In this document: in pieces, positions 34,115 to 45,608 of the stretch
How positions within the stretch are numbered: position 1 is the stretch's first letter
Layout of the letters: the number at the start of each line of letters is the position of its first letter
Assembly: GCA_014529385.2 (NCBI GenBank)
Contig: CM043945.1
Coordinates: 140,472,241-140,536,240, forward strand
Direction of reading: 5' to 3'
Length of the DNA: 64,000 nucleotides
Source of the DNA: Adiantum capillus-veneris
Taxonomy: Eukaryota > Streptophyta > Polypodiopsida > Polypodiales > Pteridaceae
Program-made: the position numbers and the translations under genes
Notes under the pieces: generated by a model
What the model was told of the DNA's origin: nothing
Database searches by the model: none
What the model saw: the letters and a program-made list of their open reading frames with translations, nothing else

Positions 34115-34560
34115 GACCTTGAAGAAACAACAAAGGGAGGCATCCACGTGAGGAAAAGAGGAGCAAGGAAGCAGGATGACATGAGCAAACGAGAATTTTT
34201 TTAGAGACCTTGAGCTTAATCAAAGCACAACAATTGGAGCAGAAGTTTGAAACTTATTGTTGATAATTGCGACAGTAGGAGAGAAAAATCTCTTGAGAGC
34301 TATTGAAGTAGGGAAAGATCGACATAAAAAAAAGAAGTTTGCAGAATCTAAGGGACATTTGAAACAAGAAAAGTGACATGCAAAAATTTCCATCACCATC
34401 ATTAGTTCGAAGATTGATTCATCATCTTATTAAGCCCTTGTGTCGTTAACGACCCGGTTAATCCTGTAAAACGGGAGCTTAAACTCCTAGCTAGCAGATG
34501 ATCTAAGTGACGATGCTGTTAACAACCCACCTTGGCTAAGAATTAAGTTGTACTTAAATC

Positions 34561-35428
34561 TTGACTTGATTAATCAAAGTTTACAATGCCTTCCATAGCC
34601 TTTTTCACCTGTTGTTCTTATGTTCTCTCACACCTCTCACAGCCAGAGGCCTTGGCTCAGGACTTTCGAACACATATCCCTTGACAGCATCATCTTTACC
34701 TACATGTCTTTACTTATAGGCTTGAACTCTTGCACTTGATCTCCATCAAGAATATCGGCTTGCACTTCACCCTACCACCTACACATATTCACTGCATCTC
34801 TATCCACATGCAAGAGATCAAACTCCTTATACCTTGATTGGGACCTATTGGTTTCCCAATTGAGAACTAGAACTTTAAAGAAGCTTGACTAACATTACCT
34901 GGACTTGTCCATGAATTCTTGACCCAATCTGGAACCGCCAGAGGAACACTTCCCATGGGTATTCTCTATCTTCTTTGTGATTTTGCAAGTCATTTGGCAT
35001 GTTTGTAAGTTGGGGAGTATTTTTGGAAGTTGTCTCATCCTGAGGTCGCTTTTTGGGCCATTATTTTGCCATAAAGGTTGGATTTCTAGTGTGAGTAACA
35101 GTTTTCTTTTTCCATAGGTTAGCCTCTTGCTTCATGAGTGGCAATGCTAACATTTCATGGCAGAAGTTCTTTATCTGTTCATCATGTTTTATCAAAGATC
35201 AAGGCTACGGATTCCAAAAATTTGAGGTCATATAGCATGTATTCCTTTTTTACTCCCTTTGACATGTCAGCTAGCCATTGTCTAAGCTTGACTCAAGCAT
35301 CCACTTTGTGCTAGTCTTCTTCTATGTCATGAATACCTCCCATGATCAAAGATCCAGGTTGGTATGGTAAGGACAACGGATTAGCACTTACAAATTATAT
35401 TGGTGTGGTTTGGGTGGGCATCATATTT
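34561..35428. other. Interval with no recognisable gene
   Basis: About 870 bp of pyrimidine-rich sequence without a frame of interest on either strand. It probably belongs to the decayed retroelement whose pol lies at 37650-39235. Confidence 0.4.
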
Positions 35429-37280
35429 TCAAATACTTGGGACATGCCCTCCAAATCCAAAACTTTGGGTTTTAATTCTTGAGTGTGTCTCTCTACTTGA
35501 GGAGTCAGATCTGCTTTTACTTTTGCAAGCTATTCCTGTAATTCTTTGATCTATTACTCTTTTTGTGCATTGGTCATAAGGATACCTACCATCAAGAGTT
35601 GCCTTATAACTTTTCTTGCTCCAATTCAGGTTGAGTGCTTTTAATTCATCAAAATTTGCTTTTGAGGGGCTAGAGGTAGAGGCAAGTGGTGCAACATCTT
35701 GATTGGCCAAAAGGGTGGAAAAGGGTGTGGTTTACTACATCATATGAATAACAAATTTTTGAGTACCTTTTCTTTTTCCTTTCAAAACCCTCCCATCTTC
35801 AAGTACTTTCTGCTCCACTTGTAGCTCACTGTTTGCTTCAATTTCCTTTTTAGATCCTTGTAGATTTTTCTAGCATCTCTTTTCTCTTTTTGTAGAGCTG
35901 TCTCTAGCTTTATCTTGTCGTGCTGTAGACTGTTCACTTGTGATTTAAGAGATGTTATCTCTTGGTGTGCTTGTGACACGATAGCTTTGAATTCATCGGC
36001 TTCCTTGATTTGAATTCTTGTCACCATCCTGTGAGTGTTGACCTGTAGCTCAATCATATCCAGGGTTTCCTTGAGATCAACCTTTTCATTAATTTGCATA
36101 GCTAATGTCTCATCTATTGGTTGTAGGGAGGGGACATCTCTCCTCACTTGGTCCTCTTGTCTTTGGGAGGTCTATGCAAGCCCTTCAATCTTTGAAGGAG
36201 TTCTTTGAGTGTCGGTAGCTTCTTCTTGTGTTTGATGCTGGTCTTCTAGATGTAGTTGTGCTACATCAAGGCGGTCGTGAACTTCTTAATCACCTTGATA
36301 TTCCTGATTCTATTGTTTAGAGAGGATTTCAATATGAGAGAGGGGTTGTGTTTATCCTTGTCCTTGCTTAGGTACATTGGCAAGAAGTGGAGAAGGTGGC
36401 CTCGTAGAGGTTGTCTCACTTGCTTCCTTGACCACCTTGGCTGTAGTTGTTGTTTAAGGCATCCTCTCCTCATGCTATGTTTGTTGACTACAAGGAGAAT
36501 TCATATTGAAATTAATTTAGTCGTTCTCTATCTTTTGGATTCCTCCTCTTCTCCTCTTTTGCTTTCTGCTTCAACTATTTATGAATTATCCACCTTGTAG
36601 TATCAACTAGCTTGAGACCGATGTTGGCTAATTGTCTTCTCTCTTGCATCTAACTCTGCATCATTGGAGTTGAAGGAGGAGGAAATTTGTTGTGCTTTTG
36701 TGGAATTTTTTTCTCCTTTTCTTTCTCATTGAGCCGTTCCTTTTGCTCCTCTACTTTCTTCTTGAGCCGTTCCTTCCCTAGCCTCTGAGCTTCTTCCATA
36801 GACCTCTCTACTTGTGTCTTGGGAATGTGCTCCTCTTGTTACGGTTTTTCCATGATGAGAGGGACTTCTACATCTTTCTTCCTTAGTTGACTAGTACTCT
36901 AATGGGATATCTTATTTTCTCCTAATCTCTCCATATATCTCAATATCCCACTCTGTTGCTCCACTAGCAATTGTCGGTACTCGAGAACTAGAGCCATGTA
37001 TCTTTCTCTTGGTCGGCGTTGTTGAAGTACTTCCCACAAATTTGATTATGTGCTTGGACTTGTGGAGAATATCCAATTCAGACTCCACCTCTGGAAGATC
37101 TTCAATCTTGCCCAAAGCTTGGTAGGCAATGCGTGTGAGCGTGGGCCCAACATTCATATAGAACTTATTCTTCTCACTGCTCTTCAAATTTTCTTCAACC
37201 AAATTTTCAAGAATGTAATTGCCAAGGTCACACTTGATGACTCGACACTCAGATAACCCTATCTCCATTGCCACCACCAA
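35429..37280 (-). pseudogene. Decayed ORF pieces downstream of integrase, partly coiled coil
   Basis: Three minus-strand frames follow the integrase relic: 36912-37280, 35782-36147 and 35429-35710. The middle one (121 codons) has a heptad-like helix with S-L-K-S-Q-V-N-S-L-Q-H-D-K-I-K-L-E-T and then Lys/Arg-rich sequence. Stops separate them. An extra ORF after pol occurs in some plant gypsy lineages; I cannot assign these pieces to a known family. Confidence 0.35.
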
Positions 37281-37649
37281 ATGTAATAAAGGTCATGTGT
37301 ATCAAGGTGGCTTTGTACTTTAAGGTGTTGTGAAATCAATTGGAGTGGCATCTCCGTCTCTGATTAGATCAAGTCTTTGTACGTCAACCTATGGAACCAT
37401 TGCCATGATGAAGGCCTTGTTGTTGTCAATGGACTTGGTCTTCAATAGCAGATTGTGACTACTAGTTGGTAGGTAGAGTGCCTGATAGATAAGTTCACTG
37501 ATGATCTTTACGTGGATTTGGGGCTGCATCCTTGTCAGTGCTGCTTTGCCATTGTATTTAATACTTGTCATAAGCTTGTGATCTCTCTAGAAATCAGTAC
37601 CCCATGGTAGTAGATAGAAGAATCTATCCAATTGCAAGCATTGCAATAG

Positions 37650-38545
37650 CTCATAAGCATGTTTTGTCTAGCTTCTTGATAATATCTAGCCTTTTTGATA
37701 GCTCGTGACCTATCCACTCTAAGTTTTTGGCTACTCTAAGCGTGGAAATCAATAAGTCTATGGGAAATATGGCATTAAGACCAAACTCTAGGTTATAAAA
37801 CATTGGTCCAATTGATGTTTTTATACCACTCAATATGCCCATAAAGATGAATGTAGCTTTTGATCCCAATCCGCTCTAGATTCACTCACTATCTTGGTAA
37901 GTACCATGCATAAGATTATATTTGTGCTCTTAGCATGTTCATTAGCTTAGGAGTGATAGAATGTTGACTTGTGATGGATTACCATGAACTCATCTAGCAA
38001 GAATTCAATCAATTCATTTATGAAGTTAGGCCCTCTATTGCTAACTATCTCAATTGGTAGCACATATCTTGTAAAGATATTATTGTACAAGAATTACGTT
38101 CCATTTTTGCATCATTCTTTGGTGTCGTTTTTGCTTCAATCCAATGGACTAGATGGTCTCTGGTCACTATAATGTAATGAGCATGTGTGAAATATGTTGG
38201 CGTCTCTATAGGTCTTATAAAATCTATGCCCCATTTGGCAAATGCTTTTGCCACCCTCATTGGTCGTATAGGCATCTTGTCTCTCTGCATAGGTACTTTC
38301 GTTTGCTGCATGCGTCACATCTCTTCACGTAGGTTTCAATATCCTTGAATAAGATAGGCCACCAAATTCCTATAGCAAGAATTGCTTTTGTATTTTTTTC
38401 AGTAGAAAAATATCCAATTGCTTGTCTAGCATGAGCTTGCTTTGCAATCAAATGTATTTGCTCTCTGTGACACACATCTATAGTTGATCTTCCTTTCCTC
38501 TCCTTGTAGAGGTGATATTTAATCAACACATAATTCTCCACTTCA
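37650..38545 (-). pseudogene. Integrase relic of a second gypsy lineage
   Basis: The frame at 38257-38541 carries the zinc-finger half (A-H-x6-G-Y-F, then Y-V-K-R-C-D-A-C). The next frame, 38045-38311, starts the core with W-G-I-D-F-I-R-P-I and I-I-V-T-R-D-H-L. Further core sequence with N-R-G-P-N-F lies near 38010-38040. Several stops and frame changes make it inactive. The W-G-I-D-F wording differs from the M-D-F form of the other elements here, so this is a different lineage. Confidence 0.7.
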
Positions 38546-38729
38546 TATCAACCCGTATGAAAAGGTTCCCATTGTTAGGTAATCCACAATGTATAAGCAG
38601 CATTTAGGTGCTATCGTGATTTTGAACACTGTTGCATGTTCTACATGTACATTGGTTGCACATATGTTACATGAACTAATGTAGTCATGAAATCTTTTTT
38701 ACATTTAGGCCATTATACACCTAGTCATC

Positions 38730-39235
38730 TCAGTATTTGATATGTTTTTGCCTTCCCATTGGAATTCTTGTGTTTTGCACCACATGAGCTTGGCTCACGT
38801 ACACGTGTCCCTCATTTGGCTCTATACATGACCGTAATATATCATCAGTTCCTTGCATTATGGTATCCTCAATGATGAATGGATGCCTTTCAATTTGTAA
38901 TAAGCTAATGGTAAGAAAAGATATGACATGTTCACTCCACCTCGATACCATTTCAATGTTAAAAGATATGAATTAGCCTCAAGTCATCATCAACCCCAAT
39001 GGGTGATGCTCCATGAGTCAGTTTTGACAATGAGAAAAGGTATGACATGTTCACTCCACCTCGATACCATTTCAATGTTAAAAAGATATGAATCAGGAAA
39101 GTCATCATCAAACCCAATGGGTGATGCTCCATGAGTCAGTTTTGACAAATGGTCAGCCCTCTGAAGAGTCATTTCCTTCTTCACCACTATGAAATTATAA
39201 GATTGATGGGAGACATGACTGCAAATAACCACCCA
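38730..39235 (-). pseudogene. RNase H to integrase linker relic
   Basis: Minus-strand reading from 39232 gives A-D-H-L-S-K-L-T-H-G and D-D-D-F-P-D-S-Y-L-F, the end of RNase H and the linker seen in plant gypsy polymerases. M-V-S-R-W-S-E-H-V occurs twice (38951 and 39063), because a 119-bp segment is duplicated in tandem. Confidence 0.65.
38922..39159. repeat. 119-bp tandem duplication
   Basis: The block beginning TATGACATGTTCACTCCACC at 38922 recurs at 39041 with a few substitutions and one small deletion in the first copy. It lies inside the RNase H-integrase linker relic. Confidence 0.8.
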
Positions 39236-39344
39236 ACCACCCTATATATAGACCCCTAGCACTCCGGCTCTTAGCTATATATAGACATCTATATTCAAAT
39301 GTGTCCGACACTTTGCCAGAGCCATGCCCTCCTAGTCCTACCCT

Positions 39345-39543
39345 TGGCATGACATTACTCCCCCCTTCTTGGAGAAAAGTTTTTTTGTCCTCTAATGGTA
39401 AGATTTTCTCAAGTACACTAATGTTTTCCACAGTGGAACCTCCAAGAGGTCCAGCTGTTCATGTGACCAGTACACGGTTCAATGAAACCAAGAGAAACAT
39501 CTTGATTTTACAAATTGTTGTCCCTATGCAATTGTTGGTGTAA
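39345..39543 (-). pseudogene. Polyprotein tail and polypurine tract of another retroelement
   Basis: The minus strand reads L-P-L-E-D-K-K-T-F-L-Q-E-G-G-S-N-V-M, the stereotyped end of chromovirus polyproteins. The C-rich run at 39360-39366 is a polypurine tract on that strand. An LTR fragment probably follows toward 39240, with TATATATAG motifs at 39244 and 39277. I could not find its partner. Confidence 0.45.
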
Positions 39544-39559
39544 CCGAATTAAAGTCAAC

Positions 39560-40440
39560 ATAGTGTGTAGACTCTATTTAGTTACCACAACTAAGAGGTG
39601 TACCTAGTGTCCTTGAGCTTATACATTGGTACCCTATGGCCCTAAGGCCATAGGATCTCACATCATACTAGAGAGGAACCTATGGCCTTAAGTCTAGAGG
39701 ATGGCCTATGGGACAAAGAAATCTGGGCCATTCAAGGGCACCAACATATGCACTATAGTAGCCCTATGGCCCTAGGACCATAGGATCTCTATTTGCAATA
39801 GAGAGAAACCTGTGGTCCTTGAGCTTATGCATTGAGGTACTATTTAACAATGATTGATAAGTACTATTTAAGACTATGTAGGGGTCAAAACCAAGCAAAT
39901 AGAGGCCCCAGAGACCCCTCAAGGGCCTCTATTCACTTGGTTGTTCTTACCTCATGAGGCCCTAAGCTTCAAAATGCATATATAGCATTTTGAAGCCTAG
40001 GGTCTCATGAGGTCAAAACCAAACAAATAGAGGCCCTTTAGGGATCTTTGGGGCCTCTATTTGCTTGGTCTGACCTCATGAGGCCACCCTATGTCCCTAG
40101 GGCCATAGGTTGGACTAGGTGTCAATATAGAAGCTCTCAAAGAGAATTTGAACCATTGAAGGATACATACAGATGCACCACTGCAGTCCTATGGCCCTTG
40201 GTCCATGTGGTCTCTAATTGGAATAGAGAGAAACCTTTTGCCCTTGAGATACATTGGCACCCTGTGGCCCTAGAGACATAGGATCTCTCATTGAAATACA
40301 GGGAAACAACCTATGACCCTTGTCCTTATACATTGGCACCTTATGGACCTAAGACCATAGGTGGACTACGTGTCAATGTAGGAGGTCTCAAAGAGCATTT
40401 GGACCATTGAAGGGCACCTACATATGCACTAATTTTGTCG
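39560..40440. repeat. Degenerate short-motif repeat field
   Basis: Variants of CCTATGGCCCTAAGGCCATAGGATCTC, many of them palindromic around GGCC, recur at 39630, 39680, 39760, 40090, 40190 and 40265, along with AGAGAGAAACCTATGGCC and CATTGGCACC. No coding frame. Confidence 0.65.
39882..40076. repeat. Large imperfect palindrome with nested hairpins
   Basis: The arms 39882-39977 and 39985-40076 are inverted copies around a TATATA centre (AAAATGC/GCATTTT). Each arm is itself nearly self-complementary (AAATAGAGGCCC with GGGCCTCTATT), so alternative foldings are possible. Confidence 0.8.
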
Positions 40441-40729
40441 GTTTTCAAAACCGTGACCATGAGAACCACACCCCAAGGAAGGGAAGGCTTATTACCAAAA
40501 GAGAGAGAAAACAAAAAACACAAGAATCTCTTTACCATTCATCATACCCCCCCTCTAAGGTTAACCACTAGTGGGGCGCCGCCAGTTTTGCCACACATCT
40601 CTCCATTATCGCCAGAAGACCAACCCCTCTCTCTCCTACTTTGCCCCGCTGCATCACCCGGCCCAGTGGGCGCATAAGACACCTATGCCTCTGTCACACC
40701 CTCTGGCGGGCCGCCACAGCTACTGTATA

Positions 40730-41950
<1,221 letters not shown>

Positions 41951-42159
41951 GAAAAATACAAAAAAAACCGGAGGACTTTACGACAACAACGACCTCGACA
42001 AAAGAAGAAAGGCACCCAGAAGCACGCGACACTGACAACAAAAAGAACAAAGGTGCCGAAGGCATGCCCCGGCCGACCCCGAAAAGACGTACGCACTACA
42101 CCAACACACCGGCAAGCTGCCAATCATCGGCATCACGCAACCACGACACCATTTTCAGT

Positions 42160-42958
42160 AAACCATAGGTTATCATCATTTTTTCAGTTTTCACCCAAGC
42201 CTTGTAAATTCCCAATTTGTAATTTCCCTCTCTCTAGGTGATGGTCACAAAGGCCCACCTATAGGTTTTCATTTTTAATAACTCCCAAGACAAAGCAAGG
42301 GTCAACCACACCGGGCCACCACCTTGCTTTGTCTCCCCGATTAGCTTACCCTAATCAAACCAGGATTACCCTAATCCAAGCAGCCAACACCTATAAAAGG
42401 GCACTAAGAGGTCATTATTGGGGGGGGGGCAGTTCATGAGAGGTCAGCACTTGGTAGAGTTTTAGTGGGAGGAATTGACACTATTGGCATCACGGGGAGG
42501 GGACTTGTGTGATGGCTTCTTTTGGGAATTACACCATGTGAGGGGAGCTACGTCCACCTCTCGACTCCAATGGTCGATGCACACACACATACACATTCTT
42601 GGCAGCGAGTTTCAATATCATTGAGTCGTCTTTAGAGAACGCACCAAGTAGATTCACCATCTCTTCTCCCTATCTCTCTATCACCACGGTGTGTCGCCTC
42701 GCTGGAAAGAAGGTCATTGTAAATACTGCAAGAAATAATTCTTTCTCACACCCCCAAGGGTTTTTTCATCAATTGTCAATGCTCTCTGTGTGTGTGTGTG
42801 TGTGTAAGTTTGCGGTGTTCACATCACTGTGGTTTGCGTCCTAGCCGCTCAAAGCTAGGTGGTGCCCCCTGTTCGCTTTACCATGACCAGCTCGAGGAGT
42901 GCCATCGGCTCCTGGCATTTTAGAGGCCGTCGAGGTTCTTGTCTCGCTTTGCTCCCGT
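42160..42958 (+). repeat. Probable 5' LTR of a plus-strand retroelement
   Basis: A TATA box (CCTATAAAAGG, 42390-42400) lies about 560 bp before a primer-binding-like site, and the segment ends GCTCCCGTCA. I infer an LTR from this arrangement. The left edge is uncertain, and no second copy falls inside the window because the element is split and runs off. Confidence 0.4.
42390..42400 (+). promoter_or_regulatory. TATA box in the probable LTR
   Basis: CCTATAAAAGG, a canonical plant TATA context. Transcription would start near 42420. Confidence 0.5.
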
Positions 42959-42978
42959 CATTTGGTGCCCCCACTGAG
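42959..42978 (+). other. Probable primer-binding site of the plus-strand retroelement
   Basis: TTTGGTGCCCCCACTGAGG follows a CA-ending segment. It closely parallels TTTTGGCGCCCCCACAGAGG at the same place in the minus-strand gag-only element (48116-48135 on the minus strand). The matching tRNA is not identified. Confidence 0.5.
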
Positions 42979-43035
42979 GAGGGCTTCTAAGGAACCTTCA
43001 ATTTACAATGCTGAAAGCAACGCACCTCATCAATC

Positions 43036-43460
43036 ATGGATGAATGGCTGAAGGAATTTTCTAACTGGAGGACGGAAGAGGAGGAGACTAAGGAGGCACT
43101 AGCCGCCTTCATTGAAGAACTACTACGAGGCTGTAGTGTCGTTAGTATTCAAGAGGTAAGCTCCCATCTCGTGTTGCTCGTTCTAACCACAAATTGAGAG
43201 CATCAGGTGGGAGGTCTATAAAGTGCTGTCACTGTTGTCAACCAAAACACACTGTCAATGAGTACCAGCAACAACGAAGGCAGCGAAGGGGCTGAAATCT
43301 CTACATCGACATTCACGGCGAAGAAGTCATCCACATCAAAGGAGGAAGGAAAACGGTAAGGCCTCTCTTCCTTAAGGAAACTACAATCAAAGTTATAACC
43401 TTTACTCCAAAATGGCCTAAAGAGACTGCTCGAGCCAAAGGTAAGGAAAGGTTAAGCTAG
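43036..43460 (+). pseudogene. Decayed coding segment with a degenerate zinc knuckle
   Basis: The ATG at 43036 opens M-D-E-W-L-K-E-F-S-N-W-R and runs to a GAGGTAAGC at 43152-43160, which resembles a splice donor. Further on, 43214-43260 reads C-C-H-C-x4-H-x4-Y, a CCHC-like knuckle whose last cysteine is Tyr. This could be gag-like leader sequence of the plus-strand retroelement. Function is not recognised. Confidence 0.3.
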
Positions 43461-43647
43461 TGTGGAAACACATGACCCCAAAGGGAGAAGCATCTGGCCA
43501 AGCAAGTGCTTCAAGCTTAGAGAGCCGGCTCGTACCCAACTTGCCAAAGAGGAAGTCATCCGAAGCTAAGCGGCAGAAGGTCGCCTACTGATTCGCACGA
43601 CGCATGCGAGTACTACCAGTCCACTTCGAAAATCCTGAAGAAGAAGT

Positions 43648-44043
43648 GGCCCTTTAAGGAGTTTGACTTTACCTCTCTCTACCAAAATGGACGCATGGAT
43701 AAATTTTTGCAAACCAACTCCAAAGTTGGCGGAGGTTTGACAGTTAGAATGTCCTCTTCAAGCTCAATCTACTGATATATAGCACGCCATGAGATTTCTC
43801 ATATTTTAGAAGATTCTTTTTTTGATTCACCTATGATGTGACAACTCTGTCGGAATCTAAGTGAATCAAAAAAAGAATCTTCTAAAATATAAGGAATCTC
43901 ATGGCGTACTATATGTAAGTAGATAGAGCTTGAAGAGGACATTCTAACTGTCAAACCTCTGCCAACTTTAAATTTTGTTCGCAAAAATTTATCCATGCGC
44001 CTGTTTTGGTAGAGAGAGGTAAAGTCAAACTCCTTAAAGGGCC
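43648..44043. repeat. 183-bp inverted repeat with 30-bp loop
   Basis: The left arm 43648-43830 and right arm 43861-44043 are inverted copies with only scattered mismatches. They share outer ends GGCCCTTTAAGGAG/CTCCTTAAAGGGCC and inner ends TTGATTCAC/GTGAATCAA. A transcript would form a long hairpin. It could be a foldback element, or an inverted duplication of retroelement sequence feeding small-RNA production. I see no clear target duplication. Confidence 0.88.
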
Positions 44044-44157
44044 CCTTTGTGAGTCCAAACTTTTCCTAATTAGTAAGAAGGTTCCCATGCCCTAAGAAAG
44101 AGTGGTTCGGCTACTGCTCTCGCTATTTTGAAAGACGGGTAGAGGGTCTTCCTCCTC

Positions 44158-44415
44158 TCCTTGTACAACTTATCCTGAAGAAGCTCTCCACCACGGGTGA
44201 AACCCAGTGGGATGGAGACGAGTTGCAGCTGAATGGAGTGGAACTCATGCAACACGCCGACTACAGTAATTATTTTCAGTTGCTGCTAGCCAAAAGGCTG
44301 GGAGTGGTCAGATGCGTCGCCATCACCCCGTACGTGCTGAGCGACGAAGGAAAGGTAGAGCCCATGAAAGGCGACGACCTCCTGTGGATGTGCCGACTCA
44401 TCAACATTGGCACAT
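44158..44415 (+). pseudogene. Left half of an ORF split by the gag-only retroelement
   Basis: The plus-strand frame reads through L-Q-L-N-G-V-E-L-M-Q-H-A-D-Y and C-R-L-I-N-I-G-T up to the element edge at 44416. The likely continuation lies at 59318-59469, where the joined frame stays open. The continuation resembles a peptide encoded upstream of gag in the inserted element itself (47201-47443). Function unknown; it sits in the leader of the plus-strand relic. Confidence 0.45.
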
Positions 44416-45558
44416 TGTGAGCGGGATGAAAACACACACAGCGCCTCTATAACGACCCGACACACACTCTTGGGAAGATACACACACACACACACTATGG
44501 GGCACCACTTGGCTTAGACAACACACCTGGCCGAGACAGGGAACACACCTCTGGAGTGAGAGGAGAGAGACTATCCACTTGCCCACTCCACACAGACACA
44601 CACACACACACACCCAAAAAACTCAACTCAAAAGAGGAGAATTTCTGATGTCTAGATACAAATGAGCTTGGGCCAACACCAATGGGGAAAATAGCTCACA
44701 CAATATGGGTAAAATAAGCTAGATACAATCACAAACTGGAGCAGAAGCTTCGAAAATAGGAGAAACTTACACAGAAAAAAAAACAGAAAAAGAGTGAGGA
44801 ATTTGGCAAAATGGACAGCGCCATCGCGTCCGGAACGGCTCAAAACCCCAGTCTACAATGTCAAAGTGCTCAAATTCGACCTCGGATGAGCAGTTTACGG
44901 CCAAAACAGGCTCCAAAAACCCAAAAATCACACCTGCGGTTGTTTCTCCTCTCATCTCCACGTTTTTTCTGGTATTCTCTCTCTTTTTTCAGTTCCCACA
45001 CTTAGCTTTATTAGTTGGGCACCCGTGGCCTTTTAGATGACCTCAAACGGACCCCGAACAGGCCAAAAACTGACCTCGCAGTGCATAGTTGTCACCTTTT
45101 TGCATCATCCGTACACCTGGCACTCAATTTTTTCAAATAATGCATCCCGCAACCACGTGAAGTGGCCCCAAAAAGTGGTCTTCATGATGACCTTTCTGCA
45201 TAAGTATGACAAGAAAACACCCACGTCGTGTCCATACTTCTCCGCGTGCAAGTATTGACCCCGTTCGACCTCCTGACACCACTCGATGCCATCTGACGCA
45301 CCTGCTTACCTCATGTCATCGGCCCACGGATAGCTTCCTCGAGAAGTTTTACGCACTACCAACTCCTCCTCATTGTAGAGAAAACACACTGGTACTGGTG
45401 ATTGTGAAAATCGATGCACTATGTACATGCTGTCCTACCTGTACACATGTGGGCCCCACATAACCACCTGGCTCTGGAGAATGGGCAATTCTTTATTTGA
45501 TGCACCATGCATGTGTATGTACATATGCGCAATCCCTTGCTCCAAAAAACTCCTAACA
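44416..45558 (-). repeat. 3' LTR of the gag-only element
   Basis: 1143 bp, matching 48139-48438 joined to 58482-59317 with few differences. It preserves the site AAGCTAGATACAATC (44709-44723) without the DNA-element insertion. Confidence 0.88.
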
Positions 45559-45559
45559 T

Positions 45560-45577
45560 AATTTGCCCACCCCCTAG
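45560..45577 (-). other. Polypurine tract of the gag-only element
   Basis: The minus strand reads CTAGGGGGTGGGCAAATT directly upstream of the 3' LTR start. It is purine-rich as expected for plus-strand priming. Confidence 0.6.
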
Positions 45578-45608
45578 CCTGCTAGAGCATTCATGCTCAG
45601 CAGCAGCA

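Larger units (their letters stand above)
32826..34560. repeat. Right part of copy 3 of the PPR-relic repeat
   Basis: Aligns with 2240-3860 almost end to end, including the CT tracts and the final block before TTAAGCC. It continues the copy interrupted at 27062. Confidence 0.7.
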
